From Microbacteriaceae bacterium (GTDB taxonomy: Bacteria > Actinomycetota > Actinomycetes > Actinomycetales > Microbacteriaceae): a stretch of 64,000 bases of DNA. The stretch covers positions 28,184 through 92,183 of the forward strand of contig CANBWO010000005.1 of NCBI GenBank assembly GCA_947373155.1. Direction: 5' to 3'. Shown here one piece after another: positions 19,871 to 30,591 of this stretch. Positions within the stretch are counted from its first letter, which is position 1, and each line of letters begins with the position of its first letter. A model generated the notes under the pieces. That model saw only the letters and a list, made by a program, of their open reading frames with translations, searched no databases and was not told the DNA's origin. The position numbers and the translations under genes were made by a program.

Positions 19871-20248
19871 CTAGCGTGCCGCCTTCTTCTTGCCGGCTAC
19901 GGTGCGCTTTGGACCCTTACGAGTACGAGCGTTGGTCTTGGTGCGCTGACCACGAACTGGGAGGCCCTTACGGTGACGTAGACCCTCGTACGAACCGATC
20001 TCAACCTTGCGGCGGATGTCGGCGTTTACGTCGCGACGTAGGTCACCCTCAACCTTGTAGTTACCTTCGATGTAGTCACGAAGAGCAACGAGCTGGTCGT
20101 CGGTTAGGTCCTTGACGCGGGTGTTCTTGTCGATAGCGGTGTCGGTAAGAATCTTTACCGAACGGGTGCGACCGATTCCATAGATGTAGGTAAGGGCGAT
20201 TTCCGCGCGCTTGTCGCGAGGAATGTCGACGCCGGCAATACGTGCCAT
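19871..20248 (-). CDS. rpsM: 30S ribosomal protein S13
   Basis: 125 aa, [26 protein letters not shown] start and the [34 protein letters not shown] end typical. Preceded by a 185-base structured leader after rpmJ. Confidence 0.98.
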   Translation of the reverse strand: MARIAGVDIPRDKRAEIALTYIYGIGRTRSVKILTDTAIDKNTRVKDLTDDQLVALRDYIEGNYKVEGDLRRDVNADIRRKVEIGSYEGLRHRKGLPVRGQRTKTNARTRKGPKRTVAGKKKAAR

Positions 20249-20292
20249 TGGGATTTCTCCTGTTTTGTATAGAAGGTCTTCAACAACACTGC

Positions 20293-20360
20293 CCTGGCTT
20301 TTGCGTTCCAGGCCTCCGCCTTCATCGGAGGGTGCCCGCGCTACCCGAGAAACTTGGGTA
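20293..20360 (-). other. Three tandem hairpins in the rpmJ-rpsM leader
   Basis: Read toward rpsM: TACCC/GGGTA (20342-20346, 20356-20360), CCTCCG/CGGAGG with a 7-base loop (20313-20331), and CCTGG/CCAGG with a 10-base loop (20293-20312). They are stacked without gaps and end about 45 bases before the rpsM start. Candidate cis-regulatory RNA for the alpha operon; no known r-protein leader is recognised. Confidence 0.5.
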
Positions 20361-20433
20361 TCGCATTGAGTATTGCTTTTTGTTTTGCCCCAACATTTGA
20401 GGCGGTTATTTAGTTATAAGTTTTGAAGCGGTT

Positions 20434-20547
20434 TTAGCCCTGGCGCTGCTTGTGACGTGGGTTCTCGCAGATAACCATGACGCGGCCGTGGCGACGGATG
20501 ACCTTGCACTTGTCGCAAATCTTCTTAACGCTTGGGTTGACCTTCAT
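20434..20547 (-). CDS. rpmJ: 50S ribosomal protein L36
   Basis: A 37-aa protein read directly from the sequence: it starts [20 protein letters not shown] and ends [10 protein letters not shown]. The zinc ribbon ligands C11, C14, C27 and H32 are all present, so it is the zinc-binding (C+) form. It lies 90 bases after infA and before rpsM, the usual order. Confidence 0.96.
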   Translation of the reverse strand: MKVNPSVKKICDKCKVIRRHGRVMVICENPRHKQRQG

Positions 20548-20637
20548 GTCTCGTACTTCTTGCTAGGGGTTCTTTCGAACCGGTTTGCAGTGAACCGTTT
20601 AGTTGGCTCACCGAGTCTTTTTAGTTTGCAGAGCGGT

Positions 20638-20859
20638 TTATTTGTAGCGGTAGATGATGCGCCCACGAGTTAGGTCGTAGGTGCTCAGTTCTACAATGAC
20701 GCGGTCCTCAGGAAGGATGCGAATGTAGTGCTGACGCATCTTGCCAGAGATGTGTGCCAAGACCTTGTGTCCGTTGGTCAGCTCTACGCGGAACATTGCG
20801 TTCGGTAGTGCTTCTACAACCGAGCCTTCGATCTCGATTACACCGTCTTTGCTAGCCAT
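20638..20859 (-). CDS. infA: Translation initiation factor IF-1
   Basis: 73 aa, single S1-like OB fold; binds the ribosomal A site during initiation. The start is ATG 20859 ([20 protein letters not shown]), giving the exact family length. An in-frame upstream codon at 20898 would add 13 residues without homology. Confidence 0.97.
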   Translation of the reverse strand: MASKDGVIEIEGSVVEALPNAMFRVELTNGHKVLAHISGKMRQHYIRILPEDRVIVELSTYDLTRGRIIYRYK

Positions 20860-20953
20860 AAACTCACTTATCTGCTTACTTGTTGGTGTCAAAAGCACGC
20901 GAAAAGAAAGACCAAATGCTTTGGGGATTTTCGTGTGGAAACACCGAAGTTCA

Positions 20954-20983
20954 ATCCTAGACGAAACCTCGGTTAATTGGTAA
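20954..20983 (-). promoter_or_regulatory. Promoter of infA-rpmJ-rpsM cluster
   Basis: Minus strand TTACCA (20983-20978), 18-base spacer, TAGGAT (20959-20954). The spacing matches the other core promoters in the window. It lies just after the map stop and gives a leader of about 85-90 bases. Confidence 0.65.
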
Positions 20984-20990
20984 TTGTTTT

Positions 20991-21824
20991 TTAGTCACCG
21001 AGCGGTGCAACGGTGATTCCGAGCGGTGCCAGCATGCTTGCTCCGCCATCAACCGCGGTCAGAACCCAAATTCCACCCGAGTGGACCGCAACGGTGTGCT
21101 CCCAGTGACTGGAATCGCTCTTGTCGATGGTGCTCACGGTCCAGTCATCTGCCAAGACCTTGGTTCGCTCGCTGCCGGCGGTCACCATTGGCTCGATAGC
21201 CACAACTAGGCCGGGCACAATCTTTGGTGTTGAGCCGTGTACCGCATAGTTGAAAACGGGTGGGTCCTCATGCATGCTGCGACCAATTCCGTGGCCCACG
21301 TACTGCTCTAAAATTCCGAACTTTCCCTGCGAGTTCACGTACTTCTCAATGGCGGTTCCCACGTCGTTTAGTCGCTTGCCCTTGGCCAAAGCCGCAATGC
21401 CGTGCCAGAGACTCATCTCGGTAACCCGGCTCACTCGCTCGCGAGCGGCACTGATTTTGTGCTCTCCCCCAGGGACAACCACTGTGATCGCGCTATCGCC
21501 ATTCCAACCATCGATGATTGCACCGGCATCGATGCTGACAATATCGCCAGCTTGCAAAATGCGGTCGGCGCTCGGGATTCCGTGCACCACTTCATCGTTG
21601 ATTGATGCGCAGATGGTGTGGAAGTAACCGGGAACCAACTTGAAGTTTGACTTTCCGCCCAGGCTAATGATGGTTTGCTCCGCGATGGCGTCTAACTCGA
21701 GGGTGCTGATACCCGGCTTGATGGCCTCGCGAACTGCCTGGAGAGCAGCCGCGGTGATTAGACCGGCACGGCGCATTAGAAGGATTTGCTCATTGGTTTT
21801 GAGCTCGAACTCTTGACGAGACAC
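20991..21824 (-). CDS. map: Methionine aminopeptidase, type I
   Basis: 277 aa, GTG start. Removes N-terminal Met from new proteins. Metal ligands appear in [34 protein letters not shown] and VVAIEPMV, and a further C-terminal Glu/His region ([14 protein letters not shown]). 14 bases after adk, so part of the secY-adk-map unit. Confidence 0.96.
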   Translation of the reverse strand: MSRQEFELKTNEQILLMRRAGLITAAALQAVREAIKPGISTLELDAIAEQTIISLGGKSNFKLVPGYFHTICASINDEVVHGIPSADRILQAGDIVSIDAGAIIDGWNGDSAITVVVPGGEHKISAARERVSRVTEMSLWHGIAALAKGKRLNDVGTAIEKYVNSQGKFGILEQYVGHGIGRSMHEDPPVFNYAVHGSTPKIVPGLVVAIEPMVTAGSERTKVLADDWTVSTIDKSDSSHWEHTVAVHSGGIWVLTAVDGGASMLAPLGITVAPLGD

Positions 21825-21838
21825 TTTTGACCGGCGAA

Positions 21839-22420
21839 CTAAGCGGTGATGCCGCGGGCGGCAAGTGCTGCGGTGATACGACCGGTAACTTCGGCAACTT
21901 CACCAAGTCCATCGATGGTGACAACCAGGTTGCGGCCAGCGTAAACGTTGATTAGCGGAGCGGTCTGCTCTTCGTAAATCTCGAGACGGCGACGAATCAC
22001 GTCTTCGGTGTCGTCGGCTCGGCCCTGCTCCACGGCACGGTTTAGGAGTCGGCGGACCACTTCATCGGTGTCTGCGGTAAGCAAAACCACTGCGTCTAGC
22101 TGGGTGCCAGCTGTCTCAAGCATGCCGTCTAGCTCTGTAACCTGCTCGGCGGTGCGTGGGTAGCCATCAAGAAGGAAACCGGCGGCTGCGTCTGGCTCTG
22201 CTAGGCGACTGCGAACTAGATCGTTGGTAACGGTATCAGGAACGTATTCTCCGCGGTCCATGAACGACTTAGCCAGTTTGCCCAGCTCAGTTTCGTTCTT
22301 CACGTTGTAACGAAAGATGTCTCCGGTAGAGATAGCTGGGATACCAAAGGTTTCGGCTAGTTGCACTGCCTGGGTACCCTTGCCGGCACCTGGGGCGCCA
22401 ATCAAGAGTAGGCGGGTCAC
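21839..22420 (-). CDS. adk: Adenylate kinase
   Basis: 193 aa, GTG start (GTGA overlap with the secY stop). P-loop [11 protein letters not shown] at residues 8-18; DGYPRT and the R-x-D motif are conserved. It is the short-LID form without zinc fingers, as usual in actinobacteria. Interconverts ATP+AMP and 2 ADP. Confidence 0.97.
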   Translation of the reverse strand: MTRLLLIGAPGAGKGTQAVQLAETFGIPAISTGDIFRYNVKNETELGKLAKSFMDRGEYVPDTVTNDLVRSRLAEPDAAAGFLLDGYPRTAEQVTELDGMLETAGTQLDAVVLLTADTDEVVRRLLNRAVEQGRADDTEDVIRRRLEIYEEQTAPLINVYAGRNLVVTIDGLGEVAEVTGRITAALAARGITA

Positions 22421-23730
22421 TTCAGAAGACCTTCGTAGTTACGCTGCTGCATCTGAGCGCTGATCTGCTTTACGGTCTCCAGACCAACACCAACGATGAT
22501 GAGGATCGAGGTACCACCGAATGGGAAGTTCTGGCTGGTGCCAAGAAGTCCGAATGCGATAAGCGGAATAAGAGCGATAAGACCTAGGTAGATAGCGCCT
22601 GGGAAAGTGATGCGGCTAAGCACGTAGTCCAGGAACTCCATGGTTGGACGACCAGCGCGGATACCAGGGATGAATCCACCGTAGCGCTTCATGTCGTCTG
22701 CAACTTCTTCTGGGTTGAAGGTAATTGCTACATAGAAGTAGGTGAATCCAAAGATCAGCAAGAAGTACAGCGCCATGTAGAACGGGTGGTCGCCGCGGGT
22801 GAGGTAGTTGGAAACCCAGGTTACCCAGTCGGCTACGTGGCCGTTTTTGTCTGGACCATTGAACTGTGCAATTAGCGCAGGTAGGTAAAGCAAGCTGGAG
22901 GCGAAGATAACTGGGACCACGCCGGCCATGTTTACCTTGATAGGAATGTAAGTGCTCTGGCCACCGTATTCGCGGCGTCCAACCATACGCTTTGCGTACT
23001 GGACTGGAATGCGGCGCTGAGACTGCTCAACCAAAATAACCAGACCAACAATGACCACACCGATGGCGAGTACGCCGATCAGGGTCTCGATGTTCTTGGT
23101 CTGAACGATTTGGTAAAGCGATGCTGGGAAGCGCGATGCGATCGAGGTGAAGATAAGTAGCGACATACCGTTACCAACACCGCGCTCGGTTACAAGCTCA
23201 CCCATCCACATGATGAGTCCGGTGCCTGCGGTCATGGTTAGAACCATGAGGGTAATGCCGACCCAGGTGTTGTCCTTGATAACCGGAAGCACACAGCTCT
23301 TACCGAACAATGCACCCTGGTTTGCTACGGCCACCAAGGTGGTTGACTGCAAAACCGCAAGAGCGATTGTTAGGTAGCGGGTGTACTGGGTTAGCTTGGA
23401 CTGGCCAGCCTGGCCCTCTTTGTGGAGGGTTTCAAAGCGAGGAATCACAACTCGAAGCAACTGAATGATGATGCTCGAGGTGATGTAAGGCATGATACCC
23501 AGCGCAAAAATGCTGAGCTGCAGCAAAGCGCCGCCGCTAAACAGGTTCACTAGCGAATACAGTCCGGAAGTGGACTGGTTCTGAGCAATACACTGCTGCA
23601 CGTTCTTGTAGTTCACCAGAGGTGAAGGAATGAACGAACCTAGACGGTAAAGAGCAACAATGAAAAGAGTGAAAACGAGTTTATTGCGTAGATCCGGGGT
23701 GCGGAATACACGTACGACGGCGCTTAGCAA
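22417..23730 (-). CDS. secY: Preprotein translocase subunit SecY
   Basis: 437 aa, channel-forming subunit of the Sec translocon with ten hydrophobic helices. Recognisable segments include [30 protein letters not shown] (plug and TM2), GNGMSLLIF, and the cytosolic [35 protein letters not shown]. Located between rplO and adk as in nearly all bacteria. Confidence 0.97.
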   Translation of the reverse strand: MLSAVVRVFRTPDLRNKLVFTLFIVALYRLGSFIPSPLVNYKNVQQCIAQNQSTSGLYSLVNLFSGGALLQLSIFALGIMPYITSSIIIQLLRVVIPRFETLHKEGQAGQSKLTQYTRYLTIALAVLQSTTLVAVANQGALFGKSCVLPVIKDNTWVGITLMVLTMTAGTGLIMWMGELVTERGVGNGMSLLIFTSIASRFPASLYQIVQTKNIETLIGVLAIGVVIVGLVILVEQSQRRIPVQYAKRMVGRREYGGQSTYIPIKVNMAGVVPVIFASSLLYLPALIAQFNGPDKNGHVADWVTWVSNYLTRGDHPFYMALYFLLIFGFTYFYVAITFNPEEVADDMKRYGGFIPGIRAGRPTMEFLDYVLSRITFPGAIYLGLIALIPLIAFGLLGTSQNFPFGGTSILIIVGVGLETVKQISAQMQQRNYEGLLK

Positions 23731-23759
23731 CTTAGGCCTCCAAGGCTTTGGTAAAAGGG

Positions 23760-24449
23760 TTACTCAGTGATTGAGCCACCAGCGGCGACAATCTTCTCGG
23801 CTGCAGAGCGCGAGACCTTGTCGACACTGACATTCAGTTTAACCGAGATGTCGCCGTTGCCTAGAACCTTTACGAGTTCGTTCTTGCGAACTGCACCCTT
23901 GGCTACTAGATCGGCTACGGTTACTGCGCCACCCTGTGGGTAAAGCTCGGCTAGGGCGTCTAGGTTGACTACCTGGTACTCAACGCGGAACGGGTTCTTG
24001 AAACCACGAAGCTTTGGAGTACGCATTACTAGACGAACGCCACCACCTTCGAAGCCAGGACGAACCTGGTAACGAGCCTTAGTACCCTTGGTACCACGAC
24101 CGGCGGTCTTACCCTTAGATGCTTCACCACGACCAACACGAGTGCGGTCCTTCTTCGATCCAGGAGCTGGACGTAGGTGGTGGAGCTTTAGAACCTGAAC
24201 CTTCTCAACCTCAGCCTCAGCCTTTGCAGCCTTGGCTGGAGCCTTGGCAGCAGCTGGAGCCTTAGCGGCTGGCTTCTCTGCGGTCTCTGCCTTAGCGGCA
24301 GCAGCCTTTGGGGCTGCCTTTGCTGCGGCTGGCTTTGCAGCGGCGGTCTTCTCGGCGGCTGGCTTTGCAGCAGCCTTTGGTGCAGCGGCCTTAGCGGCAG
24401 CAGCCTTTGGGGCTGCCTTTGCTGCGGCTGGCTTAGTCTCGTCTGCCAT
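23760..24449 (-). CDS. rplO: 50S ribosomal protein L15 with long Ala/Lys N-terminal extension
   Basis: 229 aa versus about 145-150 for the usual L15. The normal core starts near residue 87 ([33 protein letters not shown]) and runs to the end. Residues 1-85 consist almost only of Ala, Lys, Pro and Glu in [14 protein letters not shown] repeats resembling histone-H1 tails. The extension is in frame with the core, has no internal ATG at the core boundary, and is encoded by DNA with a 46-base direct duplication. A GTG at residue 84 or 86 region could theoretically start the core but lacks an obvious ribosome site. Confidence 0.94.
   Translation of the reverse strand: MADETKPAAAKAAPKAAAAKAAAPKAAAKPAAEKTAAAKPAAAKAAPKAAAAKAETAEKPAAKAPAAAKAPAKAAKAEAEVEKVQVLKLHHLRPAPGSKKDRTRVGRGEASKGKTAGRGTKGTKARYQVRPGFEGGGVRLVMRTPKLRGFKNPFRVEYQVVNLDALAELYPQGGAVTVADLVAKGAVRKNELVKVLGNGDISVKLNVSVDKVSRSAAEKIVAAGGSITE
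24290..24434. repeat. 46-bp direct repeat inside rplO
   Basis: Bases 24290-24335 and 24389-24434 are identical (both begin CCTTAGCGGCAGCAGCC), separated by 53 bases of similar Ala/Lys codons. The spacing of 99 bases is a multiple of three, so expansion or loss keeps the frame. Confidence 0.9.
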
Positions 24450-24634
24450 TAGTCGATCTCCTCAACCTTTACAAGGTGGGCAACCGTGCGCACAAGGCCA
24501 CGAACTACTAGGCTGTCGTCCTTGACGATGATGTCGCCAATACGCTTTAGGCCTAGAGTGCGCAGCGATTCACGCTGGTTCGGCTTGCCACCGATTTCAC
24601 TCTTGATCTGGGTTACCTTTAGACGCGCGGCCAT
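24449..24634 (-). CDS. rpmD: 50S ribosomal protein L30
   Basis: 61 aa; [30 protein letters not shown] is canonical. One-base TAATG overlaps on both sides with rpsE and rplO. Confidence 0.97.
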   Translation of the reverse strand: MAARLKVTQIKSEIGGKPNQRESLRTLGLKRIGDIIVKDDSLVVRGLVRTVAHLVKVEEID

Positions 24635-25293
24635 TAGGCACCTACCTTAGCTGGAAGAAGACGCTTAGGAGCTACTTCTTCTAGGGTCAAACCACGACGC
24701 GCAGCAACAGCACTTGGCTCTTCTAGCTGCTTTAGTGCGTCTACGGTTGCGTGGACAATGTTGATGGTGTTGCTGGATCCGAGCGACTTGCTTAGCACGT
24801 CGTGGATACCTGCACACTCAAGCACAGCGCGAACTGGACCACCGGCGATAACACCGGTTCCCTGTGCGGCTGGACGAAGTAGAACCACACCAGCAGCTGC
24901 CTCGCCCTGGACAGGGTGAGGAATGGTGCTGGAAACGCGTGGAACGCGGAAGAAGTTCTTCTTTGCCTCTTCTACACCCTTGGCAATAGCGGACGGAACT
25001 TCCTTGGACTTTCCGTAGCCAACGCCAACTAGGCCGTTGCCGTCGCCGACAACTACTAGTGCGGTGAAGCTAAAGCGACGACCACCCTTAACAACCTTTG
25101 ATACACGGTTGATGGTGACAACGCGCTCTAGGAACTCGCTCTTCTTCTCTTCGCGCTCACGACGCTCGTTGCGTGGACCACGCTCGCGGCTTCCGCGACG
25201 AGCTTCACGCTCGCCTGCCTCTACCGACTCGGTTGCAACAGTCTCAACTGCAGTTGCTTCAGTGGACAAAACTGTCTCCTTGTTTTCTGCCAT
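24634..25293 (-). CDS. rpsE: 30S ribosomal protein S5
   Basis: 219 aa. The conserved domain starts near residue 55 ([34 protein letters not shown]). The first about 50 residues are a Glu/Thr/Val then Arg/Glu-rich extension. TAATG overlap with rplR. Confidence 0.97.
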   Translation of the reverse strand: MAENKETVLSTEATAVETVATESVEAGEREARRGSRERGPRNERREREEKKSEFLERVVTINRVSKVVKGGRRFSFTALVVVGDGNGLVGVGYGKSKEVPSAIAKGVEEAKKNFFRVPRVSSTIPHPVQGEAAAGVVLLRPAAQGTGVIAGGPVRAVLECAGIHDVLSKSLGSSNTINIVHATVDALKQLEEPSAVAARRGLTLEEVAPKRLLPAKVGA

Positions 25294-25670
25294 TAGAGGA
25301 CCAAACCTGCTTCACGTGCGCCATCAGCTACTGCTGCAACGCGACCGGCGTACTTGTTACCACCGCGGTCGAATACGACCTCGGTAACACCAGCAGCCTG
25401 GGCACGCTGTGCAACTAGTGCACCAACGGCCTTCGACTTGTCGGTCTTGTTGTCTGCGCTTGCGCGGAAGTCCTTCTCCATGGTCGAAGCCGATGCAACG
25501 GTGATGCCCTTGCTGTCGTCTACGATCTGAACGAATACGTGGCGTGCCGAGCGAGTTACTACTAGGCGTGGACGAACTGCGGTACCAACGACCTTCTTAC
25601 GAAGACGTAGGTGACGACGAGTACGAGCTGCGGCCTTGCTCTTGCCGCGAGTCTTAGTGGTTAGTCCCAT
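25293..25670 (-). CDS. rplR: 50S ribosomal protein L18
   Basis: 125 aa, 5S rRNA-binding protein; [33 protein letters not shown] and the C-terminus [19 protein letters not shown] are canonical. TAATG coupling with rplF. Confidence 0.97.
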   Translation of the reverse strand: MGLTTKTRGKSKAAARTRRHLRLRKKVVGTAVRPRLVVTRSARHVFVQIVDDSKGITVASASTMEKDFRASADNKTDKSKAVGALVAQRAQAAGVTEVVFDRGGNKYAGRVAAVADGAREAGLVL

Positions 25671-26209
25671 TACTTCTTACCTGACTTTCCGGCCTTGCGA
25701 CGAACAACCTCGCCGGCGTAACGAACACCCTTGCCCTTGTAAGGCTCTGGCTTGCGAAGCTTGCGGAGGTTAGCTGCAACCTCACCCACAGCCTGCTTGT
25801 CAATGCCAGACACAGTGAGCTTGGTGTTGCCCTCTACGGTGAAAGTGATGCCCTCTGGGGCCTTCACGTAAATCGGGTGCGAGTAACCAAGTGCGAACTC
25901 AATGTCCGAACCCTTTGCGGTTACACGGTAACCAGTTCCAACGATCTCGATACCCTTGGTGAAGCCCTGGGTAACGCCCTGGATCTGGTTTGCGATCAAG
26001 GTACGGGTTAGACCGTGTAGCGAACGCGAGTCGCGCTCGTCGTCTGGACGGGTAACAACAATGTTGCTCTCCTCTAGAACGACCTCAATCGGGGCTGGAA
26101 CTACGTGGTTCAAGGTGCCCTTAGGACCCTTGACCGAAACGTTGTTTCCATCAATCTTTACTTCGACGCCGGCTGGAACCGGAATCGGCAATCTACCAAT
26201 ACGAGACAT
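25670..26209 (-). CDS. rplF: 50S ribosomal protein L6
   Basis: 179 aa; [20 protein letters not shown] start and [26 protein letters not shown] end. Six bases after rpsH. Confidence 0.98.
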   Translation of the reverse strand: MSRIGRLPIPVPAGVEVKIDGNNVSVKGPKGTLNHVVPAPIEVVLEESNIVVTRPDDERDSRSLHGLTRTLIANQIQGVTQGFTKGIEIVGTGYRVTAKGSDIEFALGYSHPIYVKAPEGITFTVEGNTKLTVSGIDKQAVGEVAANLRKLRKPEPYKGKGVRYAGEVVRRKAGKSGKK

Positions 26210-26215
26210 CTGTGA

Positions 26216-26614
26216 TTACCAAACGTAGGCGATAACTTCTCCGCCTACTCCCTTCTTGGCAGCCTGACGGTCGGTTAGAAGACCGCTCGAAGTGGACAGG
26301 ATAGCAATACCTAGACCGCCGAGAACACGAGGGATCTCGGTGGACTTTGCGTAAACGCGAAGTCCTGGCTTTGATACGCGCTTGATGCCAGCGATTGAAC
26401 GCTCGCGGTTTGGGCCGTACTTGAGGTCAACGGTAAGGGTCTTACCTACCTCTGCGTCCTTTACCTCGAAGCTGGCAATGTAACCCTCAGACTTGAGGAT
26501 CTCTGCGATGGTCAGCTTCAGCTTGCTCGAAGGCAGGCTGATCTGTTCGTGGTACGCAGAGTTGGCATTGCGCAGTCGGGTCAGGAAGTCTGCGACCGGA
26601 TCTGTCATTGTCAT
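26216..26614 (-). CDS. rpsH: 30S ribosomal protein S8
   Basis: 132 aa from ATG 26614 ([20 protein letters not shown]). The open frame extends 30 codons further upstream (Arg/Pro/His-rich) but GAGGAAGG lies 11 bases before this ATG and the length then matches S8 exactly. Only about 64 bases separate it from rplE, so the type Z rpsN (S14) often found here is absent. Confidence 0.96.
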   Translation of the reverse strand: MTMTDPVADFLTRLRNANSAYHEQISLPSSKLKLTIAEILKSEGYIASFEVKDAEVGKTLTVDLKYGPNRERSIAGIKRVSKPGLRVYAKSTEIPRVLGGLGIAILSTSSGLLTDRQAAKKGVGGEVIAYVW

Positions 26615-26678
26615 ATTGTGTTGCGCCTTCCTCGGGCGGTTTCCAGTCCGCTTACAGGCGGCTGGACCTCTCCGATGA

Positions 26679-27311
26679 TTAGTTGGTCTTGAATGGGAAG
26701 CCAAGGGCTAGTAGTAGCGCCTTGCCTTCTTCGTTGTTCTTTGCAGTGGTTACAACGGTGATGTCCATACCGCGTGGGCGGTCGACTGCATCCTGGTTGA
26801 TCTCGTGGAACATGGTCTGCTCGGTTAGACCGAAGGTGTAGTTACCTGCACCGTCGAACTGGTTGCCGTTTAGACCACGGAAGTCACGGATACGAGGAAG
26901 TGCTAGCGACAAAAGTCGGTCTAGGAACTCCCACATGCGGTCTCCACGTAGGGTTACGTGAGCACCGATAGCCTGGCCTTCGCGAAGCTTGAACTGCGCG
27001 ATCGACTTGCGAGCCTTGTTAACCTGAGGCTTCTGGCCAGTGATGGCGGTTAGGTCCTTGATAGCTAGCTCGATGAGCTTTCCATCCTTGGCTGCCTCGC
27101 CGACACCCATGTTAACAACGATCTTGGTCAGGTTAGGAACCTGGTGAGGGTTTGCAAAGCCGAACTCTTCGGTTAGCTTGGCAATGATCTCAGCGCGGTA
27201 CTTGGCCTTTAGACGAGGCAGAGCCTTGCCAGCCTCAACCGGAGCGGCAGCCTTTGCAGGAGCCTTCTTAGCAGCAGCCTTTGCCGGTGCCTTGGTGGTT
27301 GCGTCAGTCAT
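26679..27311 (-). CDS. rplE: 50S ribosomal protein L5
   Basis: 210 aa versus about 180-187 usual. The core starts near residue 30 ([31 protein letters not shown]). The preceding segment is a [20 protein letters not shown] cationic Ala/Lys/Pro tail. TAATG overlap with rplX. Confidence 0.97.
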   Translation of the reverse strand: MTDATTKAPAKAAAKKAPAKAAAPVEAGKALPRLKAKYRAEIIAKLTEEFGFANPHQVPNLTKIVVNMGVGEAAKDGKLIELAIKDLTAITGQKPQVNKARKSIAQFKLREGQAIGAHVTLRGDRMWEFLDRLLSLALPRIRDFRGLNGNQFDGAGNYTFGLTEQTMFHEINQDAVDRPRGMDITVVTTAKNNEEGKALLLALGFPFKTN

Positions 27312-27670
27312 TAGATGTCCTTACCTGACTTCTTCGCAACGCGAACACGAACGGTCTTGGTCTCGCCATTCTTAGTGACGGTCTCAAGGCGTACGCCGAT
27401 GCGAGTGGCCTGCTTGGTCTCTGGGTCTACCAGAGCAACATTCGAGATGTGGATTGGGGCTTCCATGGTCTGGATGCCACCAGTCTTGGTGCCGCGGTCG
27501 GTCTGACCAGCCTTGACGTGCTTGGTAACCATGTTGATGCCCTCAACGATTACGCGATTGGTCTCGCGGTTTACGTCTAGAACACGTCCCTGCTTACCCT
27601 TGTCTCCGCCAAGAGCCTGCTTGCGGCCGGTGATGACGACTACTAGGTCGCCCTTCTTGATGCTAGCCAT
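27311..27670 (-). CDS. rplX: 50S ribosomal protein L24
   Basis: 119 aa; KOW motif [31 protein letters not shown], then [12 protein letters not shown]. Two bases after rplN. Confidence 0.97.
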   Translation of the reverse strand: MASIKKGDLVVVITGRKQALGGDKGKQGRVLDVNRETNRVIVEGINMVTKHVKAGQTDRGTKTGGIQTMEAPIHISNVALVDPETKQATRIGVRLETVTKNGETKTVRVRVAKKSGKDI

Positions 27671-27672
27671 GA

Positions 27673-28041
27673 TTAAATAACCTCCGGTGCGAGCGAGATA
27701 ATCTTCATGAACTTCTTGTCGCGTAGCTCACGGCCAACTGGGCCGAAGATACGAGTGCCCTTAGGCTCGCCGTCGTTCTTGATGATTACTGCTGCGTTCT
27801 CGTCGAACTTGATGTACGAGCCATCTGGGCGACGTACTTCCTTCTTGGTACGGACGACAACAGCCTTGACTACATCACCCTTCTTGACTCCACCGCCAGG
27901 GATGGCGTCTTTGACCGAGGCGACAATGATGTCACCCAGACCCGCATAACGACGACGTGAGCCGCCGAGAACACGGATGGTCAACAGCTCCTTGGCACCG
28001 GTGTTGTCGGCAACCTTGAGTCTGGACTCCTGCTGAATCAC
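27673..28041 (-). CDS. rplN: 50S ribosomal protein L14
   Basis: 122 aa, standard length; [28 protein letters not shown] and the conserved [28 protein letters not shown] end. 48 bases after rpsQ. Confidence 0.98.
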   Translation of the reverse strand: MIQQESRLKVADNTGAKELLTIRVLGGSRRRYAGLGDIIVASVKDAIPGGGVKKGDVVKAVVVRTKKEVRRPDGSYIKFDENAAVIIKNDGEPKGTRIFGPVGRELRDKKFMKIISLAPEVI

Positions 28042-28089
28042 TTTTACTCCTTATTGAGGGGTAGTGCTGCTTTCACAGCTCCCTGGGGT

Positions 28090-28383
28090 TTACTTTGCGC
28101 GCTCGATAACTTCTACTAGGCGCCAGTTCTTGGTTGCCGATAGTGGACGGGTCTCTGCGATCAGGACCAAGTCACCGATACCGGCGTTGTTTAGCTCATC
28201 ATGAGCCTTGACCTTGGTGGTGCGGCGGATAACCTTGCCGTAAAGCGGGTGCTTTACGCGGTCTTCAACCTCAACAACGATGGTCTTGTTCATCTTGTCG
28301 CTAACTACATAGCCACGACGAGTCTTGCGATCTCCGCGTTCCTCGACCTTAGCTGGAGTTGCAGCCTTAGTTGCCTCAGCCAT
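28090..28383 (-). CDS. rpsQ: 30S ribosomal protein S17
   Basis: 97 aa; core [32 protein letters not shown] after an about 18-residue polar Ala-rich lead. Two bases after rpmC. Confidence 0.97.
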   Translation of the reverse strand: MAEATKAATPAKVEERGDRKTRRGYVVSDKMNKTIVVEVEDRVKHPLYGKVIRRTTKVKAHDELNNAGIGDLVLIAETRPLSATKNWRLVEVIERAK

Positions 28384-28385
28384 TG

Positions 28386-28679
28386 TTATGCCTCCTCAGC
28401 AGGTGCCGCAGCAGCTGCCTTCTTTGCCTTTGGAGCAGCAACAACAGCAGGTGCAGCAACTGCACGGATACCTAGTTCGCGCTCACGAATGATGGTGTAG
28501 ATACGGGCGATGTCGCGCTTTACAGCACGTAGGCGTCCGTGGCTCTCAAGCTGGCCGGTTGCGCTCTGAAAACGAAGGTTGAATAGTTCTTCCTTAGCCT
28601 TCTTCAGCTCCTCGATCAGGACCGAGTCCTCAATCTTGTCCAGCTCATCTGGGGTTAGGTTCTTTGACCCGATCGCCAT
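28386..28679 (-). CDS. rpmC: 50S ribosomal protein L29
   Basis: 97 aa. Core to about residue 71 ([24 protein letters not shown]). The last about 26 residues are an Ala/Val/Pro/Lys tail ([14 protein letters not shown]) near the peptide exit site. TAATG overlap with rplP. Confidence 0.96.
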   Translation of the reverse strand: MAIGSKNLTPDELDKIEDSVLIEELKKAKEELFNLRFQSATGQLESHGRLRAVKRDIARIYTIIRERELGIRAVAAPAVVAAPKAKKAAAAAPAEEA

Positions 28680-29098
28680 TATGCGTCACCTTCTTCACGC
28701 TTGATGATGCGTGCCTTTAGAGGCAGCTTGTGGATTGCACGAGTCATTGCTTCACGAGCAATGGTCTCGTTTACACCAGCGAGTTCGAAAAGAACGCGGC
28801 CTGGCTTGACGTTAGCGACCCACCACTCAACGTGACCCTTACCGGAACCCATGCGGGTTTCGGCAGGCTTCTTGGTTAGCGGACGGTCTGGGTAGATGTT
28901 GATCCAAACCTTTCCACCACGCTTGATGTGACGAGTCATCGCGATACGAGCTGCCTCGATCTGACGGTTGGTCACGTAAGCAGGGGTTAGGGCCTGGATA
29001 CCGTACTCACCAAAGCTGACCTTGGTGCCACCGGAAGCGGCGCCCGTGCGAGACGGGTGGTGCTGCTTGCGGTGCTTTACACGACGTGGAATCAACAT
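28679..29098 (-). CDS. rplP: 50S ribosomal protein L16
   Basis: 139 aa, standard; [37 protein letters not shown]. Three bases after rpsC. Confidence 0.98.
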   Translation of the reverse strand: MLIPRRVKHRKQHHPSRTGAASGGTKVSFGEYGIQALTPAYVTNRQIEAARIAMTRHIKRGGKVWINIYPDRPLTKKPAETRMGSGKGHVEWWVANVKPGRVLFELAGVNETIAREAMTRAIHKLPLKARIIKREEGDA

Positions 29099-29101
29099 GG
29101 G

Positions 29102-29875
29102 TTATGCCTGTGCTTCCTGAGCTACCGGCGCAGCTGCCTCGGCTGCAGGTGCAGCTGGGGCAGAGTTACGACGTGGGCGCTCGTTGCGGTCGCCGCGTAC
29201 AGGCTTTGCGTTTGCCTGCTCGCGAGCGAGCTCCTTGTTGGTGATGTCACCCTTGTAGATCCAAACCTTTACACCGATGCGACCGAAAACGGTCTTGGCC
29301 TCGTAGAAACCGTAGTCGATGTTGGCGCGGAGGGTGTGAAGTGGAACGCGGCCTTCGCGGTAGAACTCGGTGCGGCTCATTTCAGCGCCACCAAGACGAC
29401 CCGAGCACTGAACTCGAATACCCTTGGCGCCCTGGCGAGTTGCGCCCTGCATTCCCTTACGCATTGCGCGACGGAAAGCAACACGAGCGTTTAGCTGCTC
29501 TGCGATGCCCTGAGCAACAAGCTGTGCGTCCATCTCTGGGTTCTTGACCTCAAGAATGTTTAGCTGAATCTGCTTAGCAGTTAGCTTCTCTAGGTCTGCA
29601 CGGATTGCCTCAGCCTCTGCACCACGACGTCCGATAACCAGACCTGGGCGAGCGGTGTGGATGTCGACGCGTACACGGTCACGAGTACGTTCGATCTCTA
29701 CACGGCTAACACCGGCGCGGTCTAGACGGGTGGTTAGTAGGTGACGAATCTTGATGTCCTCGGTCACGTAGTCGCGGTAACGCTGTCCTACCTTGGTCGA
29801 GTCAGCGAACCAACGCGACTTGTGGTCGGTGGTAATGCCAAGTCGAAAACCGTAAGGGTTTACCTTTTGACCCAT
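29102..29875 (-). CDS. rpsC: 30S ribosomal protein S3
   Basis: 257 aa; N-terminal KH domain ([16 protein letters not shown]) and S3 C-domain to about residue 212, followed by a low-complexity Arg/Asn then Ala/Pro/Glu tail. TAATG overlap with rplV. Confidence 0.97.
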   Translation of the reverse strand: MGQKVNPYGFRLGITTDHKSRWFADSTKVGQRYRDYVTEDIKIRHLLTTRLDRAGVSRVEIERTRDRVRVDIHTARPGLVIGRRGAEAEAIRADLEKLTAKQIQLNILEVKNPEMDAQLVAQGIAEQLNARVAFRRAMRKGMQGATRQGAKGIRVQCSGRLGGAEMSRTEFYREGRVPLHTLRANIDYGFYEAKTVFGRIGVKVWIYKGDITNKELAREQANAKPVRGDRNERPRRNSAPAAPAAEAAAPVAQEAQA

Positions 29876-30261
29876 TACTTGTTCCTCGCCTTCGGTGCGC
29901 TCTTTACGAGCTCATCTGGAGTAGCAACCACAACGGTGATGTGGCTGGTGCGCTTAAGGATCTTGAATGCACGACCTTGAGCACGTGGCATAAAACGCTT
30001 GAGGGTAGTGCCCTCGTCAACGTATGCTGCCGATACAACTAGGTCCTCGGCGTCGTAAGCAGTGTTGCTTGCGTCGGCCTTGACTGCGAGGTTTGCAACC
30101 GCAGCCTGAACTAGCTTGAAAATTGGCTCGCTGGCAGCCTGAGGTGCGAACTTCAGGATGGCCATAGCCTCGGTTGCCTGCTTTCCGCGGATCAGGTTGA
30201 CGACGCGGCGAGCCTTTTGTGGGGTGACGCGGATGTGCTTAACTTTCGCTAATGCTTCCAT
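29875..30261 (-). CDS. rplV: 50S ribosomal protein L22
   Basis: 128 aa; [32 protein letters not shown] and the extended tunnel loop [25 protein letters not shown] are canonical. Confidence 0.97.
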   Translation of the reverse strand: MEALAKVKHIRVTPQKARRVVNLIRGKQATEAMAILKFAPQAASEPIFKLVQAAVANLAVKADASNTAYDAEDLVVSAAYVDEGTTLKRFMPRAQGRAFKILKRTSHITVVVATPDELVKSAPKARNK

Positions 30262-30292
30262 GGTCTTTCCTTTCTGGTCTCAGAACCACCGC

Positions 30293-30574
30293 TTACTTGC
30301 GGCGGCCCTTCTTGTCGTCCTTCACGTGACCACGGAAGGTGCGGGTTGGAGAGAATTCACCAAGCTTGTGACCAACTAGGGTCTCAGTGATGAATACAGG
30401 GATGTGCTTACGACCGTCGTGCACTGCGATGGTGTGACCCAACATAGCTGGGATGATCATCGAGCGGCGCGACCAGGTCTTGATCACGTTCTTGGTGCCG
30501 GCTTCGTTCTGCTTAACAACCTTCTGTAGCAGGTGGTTGTCAACGAACGGGCCCTTCTTAAGACTGCGTGGCAT
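30293..30574 (-). CDS. rpsS: 30S ribosomal protein S19
   Basis: 93 aa; [19 protein letters not shown] and the [25 protein letters not shown] end typical. Confidence 0.98.
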   Translation of the reverse strand: MPRSLKKGPFVDNHLLQKVVKQNEAGTKNVIKTWSRRSMIIPAMLGHTIAVHDGRKHIPVFITETLVGHKLGEFSPTRTFRGHVKDDKKGRRK

Positions 30575-30591
30575 GTTTCTTCAGACTCCTA

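Noticed and set aside
26615..26704. 30-residue N-terminal extension of S8
   Set aside because: It overlaps the end of rplE, is Arg/Pro/His-rich without similarity, and a good ribosome site lies before ATG 26614.
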